Part shown: in pieces, positions 41,520-50,842 of the stretch
How the letters are laid out: every line of letters starts with the position of its first letter
Numbering within the stretch: position 1 is the stretch's first letter
Source of the DNA: Locusta migratoria
Taxonomy: Eukaryota; Arthropoda; Insecta; Orthoptera; Acrididae
Direction of reading: 5' to 3'
Assembly (NCBI GenBank): GCA_026315105.1
Contig: CM048746.1
Location: 562,477,940 to 562,541,939, forward strand
DNA length: 64,000 bases
Position numbers and translations under genes: made by a program
The notes under the pieces: generated by a model
What the model was told of the DNA's origin: nothing
The model's input: the letters and a program-made list of their open reading frames with translations, nothing else
Databases searched by the model: none

Positions 41520-41933
41520 CCGCGGTGGAGTAGCCGAGCGGTCTAAAGCGTCTTGCTGCGGAGCGCGCGGTTGCTCGCCGTGGAGGTTCGAGTCCTCCCT
41601 GGGGCATGGGTGTGTGTGTTTGTCCTGAGGTTAGTTTACCTAGGTTTAAGTAGTTTGTAAGCTACGGACTGATGACCACGTAGCCGGCCGCGGAGGCCGA
41701 GGGGACTGAGGCGCTTCAGTCACGGTCTGCACGGTCACTACGGTCGGGGGTTCGAATCCCCCCTCGGGCATGGATATTTGTGCCGTCCTAGTTCGTAAGT
41801 AGTTCATAAGTAGTTTGTAAGTTAGGGACTGATGACCCCGTAGTTAAGTCCCATAAGCCTTACAAACATTTGAACATTTTTGATGACCACGTAGTTTGGT
41901 CTGATAGATTTACAAACATTTAAAAAACTTTTA
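41520..41933 (+). mobile_element. SINE-2 copy interrupted by SINE-1, inside hAT
   Basis: Outer 12-bp duplications ACGTGAAGCAAG at 41508-41519 and 41934-41945. Good head: A box GTAGCCGAGCGG, B box AGGTTCGAGTCC. The tail resumes at 41895 after SINE-1. Confidence 0.94.
41684..41880 (+). mobile_element. SINE-1 nested in SINE-2
   Basis: Inner 14-bp perfect duplication TGATGACCACGTAG at 41670-41683 and 41881-41894, which is SINE-2 body sequence. Third level of a hAT > SINE-2 > SINE-1 nest. Confidence 0.95.
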
Positions 41934-42183
41934 ACGTGAAGCAAGATGTCAAATATTTATTTTAAAGTTTTTCAAAATTGTAACATGTTCACATTAATCA
42001 ACTGGTTAACCTCTGCTGGCTGGACTTCTGGATTCAGCCACTCCCAGACCCAAATCCTGGCTACGACCCTGATGTAGGGACATTAATGAGGTGGTAGGGA
42101 GAAAGTAGGGAAAACGTAGGTACATTTTTGTGAGACTGTAGGTATTTTCTCTCTTTGCCATCTGGCAACACTGATATGGTGTG

Positions 42184-42380
42184 GCCGGCTGCGGTGGCCG
42201 AGGGGACTGATGCGCTTCAGTCACGGTCTGCACGGCCACTAAGGTGTGGGGTTCGAATCCCCCCTCCCTCGGGCATGGATGTTTGTGCCGACCTTAGTAT
42301 TAACTAGTTCATAAGTAGTTTGTAAGTTTAGGGACTTATGACCCCGTAGTTAAGTCCCATAAGCTATACATACTTTTGTG
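42184..42380 (+). mobile_element. SINE-1 copy abutting the hAT
   Basis: Duplications TATGGTGTG at 42175-42183 and 42381-42389. The left copy overlaps the hAT target duplication, so SINE-1 landed in or next to the hAT TSD. A 4-bp repeat of CCTC expands the 3' side of its B box. Confidence 0.92.
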
Positions 42381-42389
42381 TATGGTGTG

Positions 42390-42985
42390 CGGACACTTCG
42401 GAGCGGTGAGCCCTGCGGTGAGCCCGGTGCCCTGACTGATCGTCAGGCGCGGCGGCTGCCCTGCGGTGGAGGTTTTCTCCTTTAACGGGCTGGCTCATTA
42501 ATTATGCACCGTCGTTCAGCCGCGCCCGATCTGCCGCATTACACGCCTGCTTTGCCCGCCAGCGTAAAGCTTGCTAACGCCCAGTGCCAGCCTGTAATGA
42601 AGCTCATAATAGCCCGGCGCCGTGCTTCGCTGCTACACTGCCAGATTACGCATTCAGAAGGTATCGATTACATTGCAGGCCCTACGATTTGTTGCTGTCT
42701 CTTTTCACTTCTATCGCTTTGGCAGTCTCCCTTAACGAGAAAAACTGCTGTCTTGCACCCTAGTTCAGAATCAAAGCTTGCCTATTCACTGACGATATTT
42801 ACTGCAATTAATATCAATATCAGGTTTACCGAGCGTTCATTGGGAATTTCATTTGTGTAACATTGTGGCATTTTTTAAGAACATGCTTATTAGACATAAA
42901 CTAGTTGACACGTGCGTATAAGCCGCACTCTATACTGATCATTTACAGATAGATTTTAATGCAGAAAAAATGTCAAATTTTTTTA
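42390..42985. other. Unassigned, locally GC-rich
   Basis: 42395-42640 is clearly GC-richer than its surroundings. A 118-codon plus-strand frame at 42504-42860 shows no motif, signal peptide or family resemblance and runs from GC-rich into AT-rich DNA without a coding-like pattern. I do not call it a gene. Confidence 0.4.
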
Positions 42986-43066
42986 TATCTATCGTACTCA
43001 ACTGCGTGCTCATTAGTCCGTAGCTTACAAACTACTTAAACTAAGGAAAACTAACGTAAGGACAAC

Positions 43067-43534
43067 AACCGAGCGAGGTGGCGCAGTGGTAACACACTGG
43101 ACTCGCATTCGAAAGGATGGTGGTTCAAATCCACCTCCGGCCATCCAGATTTAGGTTTTCAGTGATTTCCCTAACTTACTCCAGGCAAATGACGGGATGG
43201 TTCCTTTGAAAGTGCACGGCCGATTTCCTTCCACACCGTTACCCAAACCTTCCGAGCGTAAGTTGTTTTTTTTTTTTTTTTTGTAAAGCTTATTGGACTT
43301 AACTACGGGATCATCAGTCCGTAAACTTACAAACTACTTATGAACTACTTACGAACTAGGACGGCACAAATATCCATGCCCGAAGGGGGATTCGAACCCC
43401 CGACCGTAGTGGCTGTGCAAACCGTGACTAAGCGCCTCAGTCCCCTCGGCCACCGCGGCCGGCCCGAGTGTAAGCTCCGTCTCTAATGATCACGCTGTCG
43501 ACGGGACGTTAAACTCCAAGCTTCCTTCCTTCCC
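43067..43534 (+). mobile_element. SINE-3 nested in SINE-2, split by SINE-1
   Basis: Plus-strand SINE-3, complete in two parts. Flanking direct repeat TAAGGACAAC at 43057-43066 and 43535-43544, inside SINE-2 body. The A and B boxes of the head are good. Confidence 0.92.
43263..43463 (-). mobile_element. SINE-1 nested in SINE-3
   Basis: Duplications CCGAGCGTAAG / CCGAGTGTAAG at 43252-43262 and 43464-43474 (one mismatch) lie in SINE-3 sequence. The T-rich tail of SINE-1 (as TTGTTTTTTTT on the plus strand at 43264) is unusual: it keeps T on the plus strand, so an added homopolymer is likely. Confidence 0.92.
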
Positions 43535-43760
43535 TAAGGACAACACACACACCCATGCCCGAGGGGGGATTCGAACCCTCCTCGGCGATCGACCGCGCGC
43601 ATAATGGAGAAAAGGCAGATGTAAATACACAGGTATAAAATATAAATATTAATGCACGCAATGTAAAGTAGCGGAGAATTAAAACTTAAATAAATCATTA
43701 GAAGTTAAAGTACTAAGCGGTACTTACCTGTAATGATGAACGTTGAGGTAATTCACTTCA

Positions 43761-44000
43761 TTACCGAGCGAGGTGGCGTAGTGGCGAGACACTGGACTCG
43801 CATTCGGAAGGATGGTGGTTTAACTCCGCCTCCGGCCATCTAGATTTAGGTTTTCAGTGATTTCACTAAATCGCTCCAGGCAAATGCCGGGATGGTTCCT
43901 TTCAAAGGGCGCAGCCGATTTCCTCCCCAAAAATCCGAGCATAAGCTCCGACTCTAATGACCACGCTGTCGACGGGACGTAAAACCCTAAGCTTCCTTCC
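43761..44000 (+). mobile_element. SINE-3 copy with 12-bp TSD
   Basis: Perfect duplications TAATTCACTTCA at 43749-43760 and 44001-44012. The head has GTGGCGTAGTGG but the B box is weakened (GGTTTAACTCC). Confidence 0.93.
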
Positions 44001-44085
44001 TAATTCACTTCACTCGCGCAGTATACAACGCTTGCTCGAACAAAGTGGACAATTCGAGCAGATGTTGTGCATTGACGTGTGAAAC

Positions 44086-44143
44086 AGAAATCTCTTGATA
44101 TTCTACGCTTGCATAAAGAATCTAAACAACGGAAAGAGCTGTC
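44086..44143 (+). repeat. Direct duplication unit, left copy
   Basis: The ACAGAAATCT, CGCTTGCATAAA and AAAGAGCTGTCGT blocks match 44391-44471, the right copy, which carries a 23-bp internal insertion. The pair brackets a SINE-1. Confidence 0.7.
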
Positions 44144-44153
44144 GTGCAAAATT

Positions 44154-44333
44154 CAAAAAAAATGTTTGTATAGTCTATGGGACTTAACTACGGGGTCATC
44201 AGTCCCTAAACTTACAAACTACTTATCAACTACTTACGAGCTAGAACGGCACAAATATCTATGCCCGAGGGGGGATTCGAACCCCCGACCGTAGTGGCCG
44301 TGCAGACCGTGACTGAAGCGCCTCAGTCCCCGC
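44154..44333 (-). mobile_element. SINE-1 copy, 5'-truncated
   Basis: Minus-strand SINE-1 lacking the first ~18 bp of the head (A box lost). Duplications CGTGCAAAATT / CGTGCTAAATT at 44143-44153 and 44334-44344 (one mismatch). Confidence 0.9.
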
Positions 44334-44390
44334 CGTGCTAAATTAAATGATGTGTATTTTTCGTCTTTACATCGACTTGTACAACAGAAA

Positions 44391-44471
44391 TCTTGTGATA
44401 AACTGTGCTTGCATAAAAGAAGGTCTTTGGCATGCATAAAGAATCTCAACAACTGCAAGAGCTGTCGTTCA
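44391..44471 (+). repeat. Direct duplication unit, right copy
   Basis: See 44086-44143. The repeat of GCATAAA within this copy suggests replication slippage. Confidence 0.7.
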
Positions 44472-44479
44472 TGTTAGTT

Positions 44480-45048
44480 AAACAGACTATCAATAGATGG
44501 CAACTTCTACATTGCTTTTAATGTGCCGCGCGAACTAATTTGGTACTCAGCGCGGTGGCTGATGGGAGCAACAGTAAATACATGTCCCAGTTACGATGGT
44601 TCGCCGGATATCAACTTGGATTGTACGAAAACTAATTTTTTTTCAATATTAATTTTTTGTGTGGAAATAATAAATATAAACTATGTATTTTTCGTCATTA
44701 CGCCGAGAACTCTGCTGACAGATAAGATGTACACCCATATGTAGTAAGTCAGCCTGCTCCATGTCATAGGTTTCAAAAAGTAGCGGTAATCCTGTGGAAA
44801 AGTAAGACACCGTGTATCTCAACGAAATCAACTGCATGCTTGGACAGTGGAACAGGTTTATAATCTGAAGAACGGGGAATGCGAAATGTAGAGTGTTGTA
44901 AAGCTTTACGAGATATTTAAAGGAATTCGGAACTCACCATGACTTCTTTATTACAGTCAGATTCCATGACTACACATTGTGTACCTACTTTAACAGGTAT
45001 GAATCAACAATAAATTGTAATAGTAACGTGTGGAAGCAATACTATAGG
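44480..45048. other. Unassigned sequence
   Basis: No gene or repeat recognised. Confidence 0.5.
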
Positions 45049-45289
45049 CAAAATTTTACTTACGGCGTTGGTAGCGTAGTGTGCTGTCGGCAACGACCTT
45101 TGAATGCTCTTTGAAAACTCCAATAATTCGTGTTGAGCTTGAAATAAATAATTCATGCTATTCGTGCTCTATGTTGACAGGTCCTCGTATGTACTTTTGT
45201 CCGGTCAGTAAATTAATTATACTCCTAAAGCGAACAGTTTGTTGCCAACATTAGCACACTACGCTCCAGAGGCCGTAAGTAAAATTTAA
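45049..45289. mobile_element. MITE with ~45-bp TIRs
   Basis: Left AAATTTTACTTACGGC then GTAGCGTAGTGTGCT; the right end is its inverted counterpart (AGCACACTACGCTCC, GCCGTAAGTAAAATTT). The interior (45150-45240) is related to the tandem units in the hAT at 41234-41450. The TSD is ambiguous because the end sequence itself is AAATTT-rich. Confidence 0.78.
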
Positions 45290-45747
45290 CCAAATTGTTT
45301 TTCTGGTTAAGTTATGCCATCGGCGATATGTTGAGTCCAGATTTTTGCATTTCAAATACTTTTTGTATGACGATATTTCACACTGAAGGTAATGAGCGGC
45401 TCGCAACCACAGAATCCAGTAATTGCTTTTGTTATACCCACTTATTAATTCTGTTACCAGAGTCAAAACGCTTACCATCCTTCCATAACCAACAATCACA
45501 TAATTCCACTAATACTAAAATTTATCATCGTTATCTTAATTACCAGATAACTAGAGCTTCCTCTTCGGAACGTAGTTTATTGAATAATCTGTATTCAAAC
45601 TCCAAACGTGGATGAGCTGCTGAAAATCTGAAAAAAAAAAAACCAAACAACACAATTCTGAATGTGTTTTTCCCGTTAGCTGGCGGTGGACTCTTGTTTG
45701 AAGAGGACGAATTTTCTAAAGATGGTTTCTTTTTATCAAACTGCTAC
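45290..45747. other. Unassigned sequence
   Basis: No gene. A 106-codon plus-strand frame at 45295-45615 has no recognisable motif. Confidence 0.45.
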
Positions 45748-45758
45748 AGTTATTGTCC

Positions 45759-45956
45759 GCCGGCCGCAATGGCCGAGCGGTCTGCGGCGCGCCAGTTACA
45801 GCACGGTCGCTGCGGTCGGGGGTTCGAATCCCTCCTCGGGCATGGGTGTTTGTGTCGTCCTTAGTATAAGGTAGTTCCTAAGCAGTTTGTAAGTTTAGGG
45901 ACTGATGACCCCGCAGTTAAGTCCCTTAAGCTTAACAAACATTTGAACATTTTTTT
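45759..45956 (+). mobile_element. SINE-1 variant with 11-bp TSD
   Basis: The head differs from other copies (ATGGCCGAGCGGTCTGCGGC, closer to SINE-2 in the A-box region) while body and tail are SINE-1. Perfect duplications AGTTATTGTCC at 45748-45758 and 45957-45967. Possibly a distinct subfamily. Confidence 0.92.
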
Positions 45957-45967
45957 AGTTATTGTCC

Positions 45968-46324
45968 TTCCAGTTCGGAGGCAGTAATTTGAAGTTTGTT
46001 TTTATATTTCTAACGATTGTTCATTTTCGACAAATCCATTTATTTTAATGCTTACTCCCTGCGAAGTTCCCAGTTTCTCTATTTTCATTTTCTATGGCCT
46101 TTCCTGATAGAGACTGTTAATGTTTTCTCTCAAACTTATCTCTCCCGTACGGCCGAGTTCTACCTCGGGCATGAACGTTTGTTTTGTCCTTAGATTAAGT
46201 AGAGGGTAGAAGTCTAGCAGTCTACGGACCGATGACCTCAATAGGCATGCGGTCGTTTTTGCTCGCATGAATATTAAGTAAACTTCGTTTTGTTTTAAAT
46301 GTGTGTAGAGCAGTCGGCATTCTA
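45968..46324 (+). other. Unassigned, with a SINE-1/2 3' fragment
   Basis: Mostly unassigned. At about 46145-46250 a degraded SINE tail is visible (CCTCGGGCATGAACG, then GACCGATGACCTC), without a usable head. Confidence 0.55.
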
Positions 46325-46335
46325 TCGGAGTTTTT

Positions 46336-46535
46336 CAAATGTTTCAAATGTTTGTATAACTTATGGGACTCAAATACGGGGTCATCAGTCCCTAAACTTA
46401 CAAACTACGTATGAACTAGCTAACAGTAAGGACGGCACAAATATCCATGCCCGAGGGGGGATTCGTACCCCCGACCGTAGTGGCCGTGCAGACCGTGACT
46501 GACGGGCCTCAGTCCCCTCGGCCACCGTAGCCGGC
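46336..46535 (-). mobile_element. SINE-1 copy with 11-bp TSD
   Basis: Full-length minus-strand copy; perfect duplications TCGGAGTTTTT at 46325-46335 and 46536-46546. One B-box change (TTCGTACC on the plus strand). Confidence 0.93.
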
Positions 46536-46556
46536 TCGGAGTTTTTATGTCGTCTC

Positions 46557-46560
<4 letters not shown>

Positions 46561-46616
<56 letters not shown>
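46561..46616. repeat. (AG)n microsatellite
   Basis: 28 uninterrupted AG units, followed by a G run of about 10. Confidence 0.95.
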
Positions 46617-46625
<9 letters not shown>

Positions 46626-46629
46626 CAGA

Positions 46630-47453
46630 TGTCTAGGAACGGGTATGATGATGGGTCGATTCTGTTTTTTTGATATAGCTTCAAATGCCCAACTTAAAGT
46701 AGTTGACCACCTTTTTCTGTTGCGTCATGGATTTTCTTAGCAGCAAACTGGAATATCCTGTTTGCAGAAAACACCTATGCGTTGCGCTCGTTTACTTTTG
46801 CGCAGTCGAATAAGCACAAATATTTGCACTTCTAGGAATGATATACACGTCGTGCATTGCAACAGCCAGTGCAGCTTTTAGCACCACTCCCAAGGCTAAC
46901 AAGGCAGACATAAATACACAAATATCGTATGTCGGCTGGAGAGAATGTATAGACGTCGTGTTGGTGTAAATATCGTGCTAGCCTCAGGAGGTGTTTCCAC
47001 GATTGGAAACCGTGTGGTGTGGGTGGAGGGCGTTTACGCGTCTATGTTTGCGTGTCGGTGTTTCCGTAATAATCACGGCGAGAGTACGGAAGTAGAACAG
47101 CCTTGGAAACGCTGTCACAGCACGGTCGTATTGCACAACGAAATTTCCTGCCCGGCCGCAGGGCTCTAGAGTCGGGGACCCATCGAGGTCGCACAACTTT
47201 TTAAACATTGAATCTTCTACGTGTCGTTTCTCGCTACAGCCTTGGACTATTTTATAAACACTTCCGGCAGAGATGAGTGGTTGCCGCTTTGAGTAGAAGT
47301 TTTGTTAACGCATTCATTCGACGCAGGCGGCAGCTAGTCGAAACGTAGAGCGGTTACAGTAAAGAATTATGAACATTTTCAGTAATGAATTTCAGTCTGA
47401 ATCTTCCATCCAAAAAGCTATAAAAATTAAGTAAACAAATGAATAACTCTACC
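46630..47453. other. Unassigned sequence
   Basis: No recognisable gene or repeat. Opposing short frames at 46945-47208 look like chance. Confidence 0.5.
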
Positions 47454-47466
47454 TTGAATCCTCAGG

Positions 47467-47660
47467 GCCGGCTGCGGTGGCCGAGGAGACTGCGGCGCTC
47501 AAGTCACGGTCTGCACGGCCACTACGGTCGGGGGTTCGAATCCTCCTTCGGGCATGGATATTTGTGCCGTCCTTAGTGTTAGCTAGTAAGTTTGTAAGTT
47601 TATGGACTGATGACCCCGTAGTTAAGTCCCATAAGCTATACAAACATTTGAAGCATTTTT
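47467..47660 (+). mobile_element. SINE-1 copy
   Basis: Complete, with a 15-bp internal deletion in the GTTAGCTAGTTC region. Duplications TTGAATCCTCAGG / TTGAATCCCCAGG at 47454-47466 and 47661-47673 (one mismatch). Confidence 0.93.
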
Positions 47661-47673
47661 TTGAATCCCCAGG

Positions 47674-48003
47674 TTTGTGAATAGTAGCGGAGGATAATGT
47701 TCACTGGAGTAGGTAATTTTCTTTGAAGAAGTTCGTCAGTGAACAGTAGTCAGACTGCGCATATTAATTAGTAACCAGTAAACTTTAAAGAATCGTGTTC
47801 TAGCGGGGAATACATCCTCAAACGTCAAATTACTTTATAAATATTTGACATTGAACACGTAAGTGAGAATAGTTGTAGAAAAGGCGGTGGACGGACACTA
47901 TTCCTGATTTACAGGCGTTGTGCTGTCCGAACTTCTCGCCAACATTCACCATATATAAGCACCATGTCAGTGTATTCGGCATTCTGTGATGCACCGTCTT
48001 TCT
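47674..48003. other. Unassigned sequence
   Basis: No gene or repeat recognised. Confidence 0.45.
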
Positions 48004-48632
48004 TGAAACTTCCTGCCAGATTAAAATTGTGTGCTGGAACCGGGATTCGAACGTGGAACCTTTGCCATTCGCGGGCAAGCGCTCTACCATCTGAGCTAAT
48101 CCGGCACGCTGCGGTGGAGTAGCCGATTGGTCTAAAGCATCTCGCTGCGGAGCGCGCGGTTGCTCGCCGTGGAGGTTCGAGTCCTCCCTGTGGCATGGGT
48201 GTGTGTGTGTGTTTGTCCATAGGTTAGTTTACCTAGGTTTAAGTAGTTTGTAAGGTACGGACTGATGACCACGCAGTTTGGTCCAATAGATTTGCAGAAC
48301 ATTTGAATATTTGATACCCCGGCACGCTTCACAGTCCGTCCTCACTTCTTTATTTCTGCCAGTACCTCGCCTCCTACTGTCCCAACTTCACAGAAGTTCT
48401 TCTGTGAAACTTGCAGGAAGAAAGGATATGGGGGAGACATGGCTTAGCTGCAACCTAAGGGATGTTTCCAGAATGAAATTATCACTCTACAGCGGAGTGT
48501 GCGCTGATATGAAACTTCCTGGCAGATTAAAATTGTGTGTAGGAACCGGGATTAGAACCTGGGACCTTTGCCTTTCGTGAGCAAGCACTCTGCTGACTGT
48601 ACTATCCCGGCACGGTCCGTTCTCACAACTTT
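48004..48632 (-). mobile_element. Tandem SINE-4 dimer, first unit split by SINE-2
   Basis: Unit 1 runs from the CTTCCTGCCAGATTAAAA terminus (48007) through a minus-strand tRNA-like head (B box near 48045) to the ATATGAAACTTCCTGG junction at about 48510. Unit 2 starts there and repeats terminus and head to about 48632. SINE-2 at 48111-48318 interrupts unit 1. The heads are tRNA pseudogenes with mismatched stems. Confidence 0.85.
48111..48318 (+). mobile_element. SINE-2 nested in SINE-4
   Basis: Perfect 10-bp duplications CCGGCACGCT at 48101-48110 and 48319-48328. Head boxes intact (GTAGCCGATTGG, AGGTTCGAGTCC). The (GT)n stretch in its body is expanded. Confidence 0.93.
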
Positions 48633-48639
48633 ACTTTTT

Positions 48640-48985
48640 ATTATATTGGTGTGGTGTCTGTTCTTTCGGATACCAAGCCAATATAATATATATTTACACG
48701 CGAAGACGGCGTCAGCTTCAATTACTTCAGCGCAGAAGCGGTCATACGTTCGACCTCGCACGGAAATCCGTAATGGCGAATGAACGTAATACGGCATGGA
48801 CGGTAGTGGCACTAAAGCCATAGCGGGGCCACCACAGCAATAGCGCGCGACTTGTGGAAGTTTGAGACGGGCGGGAGGCGAGCACGGGTAGCCAAGTGGT
48901 TATGGCGACCGCTGACCCGAAGCGGGAGACTGGGGTTCCATACCCGGTCCGGATCACATTGTTCCATTTTTCCATTTGAAAAAAA
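48640..48985 (+). mobile_element. SINE-like element with tRNA-like head
   Basis: A plus-strand tRNA-like segment lies at 48879-48956 (A box GGTAGCCAAGTGG, B box GGGTTCCATACCC). The left margin 48640-48682 has a TTATATTGG / CCAATATAA inverted pair enclosing TGTCTGTTCTTTCGGA, a motif also found in the composite at 57210-57406. Full extent uncertain. Confidence 0.55.
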
Positions 48986-49134
48986 TTGTATGTCTACATA
49001 AAAAATAAACTTTCTAAGTGGTATTACAAATATTTTGTTGCCTAAAAGTACGCGCCCCTGACTACCAATCCATTCTGTGAAAACCGCACATCAATCGCAC
49101 TTTTCGTTCCCGTAATATTTGCGGTGCAAGTGTT

Positions 49135-49665
49135 AGGTGATTCACCCTGTATAGAAAATATTGTAGGAAAGGCGAACCAAAGACTAGGTTTCGTTGGCAG
49201 AACACTTAGAAGATGCAACGGTTCTACTAAAGAAACTGCCTACACTATACTTGTGCGTCCTATTTTGGAGTATTGCTGCGCACTGTGGGATCGACACAAG
49301 GTAGCGCTGACGAACGATTTAGAGAAAATTCAAAGGACAGTTTGATATGTATTATCGCGATATAGGGGAGAGAGTGTCACGGAAATTAGGCACGAGTTGG
49401 GGTGGAAATCATTAAAAGAAATGTTATTCGTTGAGGCGAGATCTATTCTTTCACCAAATTTCTATTCCGAATGCGAACATATTATGTTAGCCCCCACCTA
49501 CAGGGGCAACATGATAATCATAATAAACTAAATCAGATCGAAAACGGAAAGATTTAGGTGTTCCTTTTTCCTATTAGAGAACGGAACAGTAGATAAATAT
49601 CATAAAAGCGGTTCGATGAACCCTCTGCCATGCTCTTCAATGTGATTTGCAGAGTATTTATGTAG
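49135..49665 (+). mobile_element. CR1-like LINE 3' part
   Basis: Same family as 11347-12340. Encodes ENIVGKANQRLGFVGRTLRR, LVRPILEYCCALWDRH, LEKIQR, then after a stop SRYRGESVTEI and HELGWKSLKE. The 3' UTR has ACCCTCTGCCATGCTC and TGTGATTTGCAGAGT, ending at GTAGATTAG. 5'-truncated within the post-RT region and broken by stops. Confidence 0.85.
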
Positions 49666-49670
49666 ATTAG

Positions 49671-49930
49671 TCAAAGGATGGGACGCCACGGAACCCATTC
49701 TGCACACACCCGTTGCATCGTCGACGCAATTCGTCCCACATGAGCAGCAATTTCTCGGATGAATGCATCGCTTTCTGTCATGCCAATACTACGCCCTCTT
49801 TCAAACTCACTGATTTGACGGTACGGTTCGCGCATATGTCTGGTAGGCATCCTGCCCGTCTGCTCAACGCTCACTGATCCATTACGTTCGATTTCTAGCA
49901 ACAACAAGAGGGGCAGGCGCATTTTACCGG
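49671..49930 (-). pseudogene. Tc1-like transposase N-terminal fragment
   Basis: The minus strand is open for 83 codons with REPYRQISEFERGRSIGM and REIAAHVGR, the paired-like helix-turn-helix that binds Tc1 ends. The DDE catalytic domain is absent; the frame stops at the junction with the LINE tail to the left. Confidence 0.78.
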
Positions 49931-50046
49931 CTGATGTCGTTGTTCTGCGATATCGAAGTTTACTTTGAATCCGAATGCCGACTTGTTCAGATTTTATTCG
50001 TTTCTGTAGTATATTCTAAAGTACATGTCCTGTGAATTTGAACTTC

Positions 50047-50830
50047 TTTTTGACTGAGAGTCTTGGTATGCAACCTTCATGATAAATTTTTAATGATTCT
50101 AAAATTGCTAGAGATTGCTTAAATAATCACTGGATGTTATTAGTAGATTATTTATTGTCTATTCACAACATGTTTCGGGCTTAGCCCATCATCTGGTGAT
50201 CTGTCAATAAGGTAGATATACAGCCAATAAGTATATGCACTAAATTATTTGTAATTTAAAATATAAATACATACCGATATTATATATATTTAGATTTGAT
50301 GCATTCAAATTTGTCATTTAAAATACTGTTGTTATGTATATCCAAATAAGAATAAACATCAGTTGTGGTTAAGATAATATTTATATAAAATAAAGATTCT
50401 ATGACAAATTATCATGTGAGAAACATGGAAGTTAGAGTAGAGGCTGAACAGTTGCCTTATTTATTCAAGATACAAAGTCAAAATAAAGTCCATCATTTTA
50501 AATAAATATCTAAAATAAAATAAATATTACACCTGCAAAAAATAGTGAAATCCTAAAAATTAAATTCTGAAAAATGTTGCTTCGAAAATTTGGAAGAACC
50601 AGTTGTTCGTTAAGCAGTTGATCCTTCAAGGTGTATCTATGCACAAAAATTTGTAACTCTTCCAAAATGTCTAACCATGTGCTTTTATTTTCATAATGAA
50701 GAATTTGCAAATTGTTTTCACCAGATGATGGGCTAAGCCCGAAACATGTTGTGAATTGACAATAAATAATCTAGTAATAACATCCAGTGATTATTTAAGC
50801 AATCTCTAGTAATTTTAGAATCATTGAAAA
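50047..50830. mobile_element. Penelope-like element, two inverted arms with hammerhead-like motif
   Basis: Perfect 12-bp duplications AATTTGAACTTC at 50035-50046 and 50831-50842. Inverted arms 50085-50200 and 50717-50830 match over about 115 bp with few differences. Each arm contains AGATGATGGGCTAAGCCCGA followed by AAC: a GATGA, a 4-bp stem GGGC/GCCC and GAAAC, one base (C-A-GATGA for CTGATGA) away from the hammerhead core. No RT sequence remains in the 516 bp between the arms. Confidence 0.65.
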
Positions 50831-50842
50831 AATTTGAACTTC

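Larger units (their letters stand above)
40618..42173. mobile_element. hAT element with perfect 8-bp TSD
   Basis: Perfect duplication ATATGGTG at 40610-40617 and 42174-42181. Termini CAGTGTTGCCAGAC and (inverted) CAGTGTTGCCAGAT. Subterminal ACGTAGGTAC-type motifs recur at both ends (about 40652, 40709, and inverted-side 42113). Without its nested SINEs it is about 1.1 kb; no hAT transposase motif is visible, so it is non-autonomous. Confidence 0.93.
42990..43605 (-). mobile_element. SINE-2-type copy interrupted by SINE-3 (and SINE-1)
   Basis: Minus-strand SINE-2 relative: tail side 42990-43066 (CTTACAAACTACTTAAAC), head side 43545-43605 with a B-box-like GGGTTCGAATCC. A SINE-3 at 43067-43534 splits it. 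The outer TSD could not be fixed. Confidence 0.78.

Noticed and set aside
42504..42860. 118-codon plus-strand open frame in locally GC-rich DNA
   Set aside because: No motif, no compositional support for coding over its length, and it runs from GC-rich to AT-rich DNA. A first exon cannot be excluded but cannot be supported.
46385..46684. 99-codon frame with a long Leu-Ser run
   Set aside because: Reads the (AG)n microsatellite and a SINE-1; not a gene.
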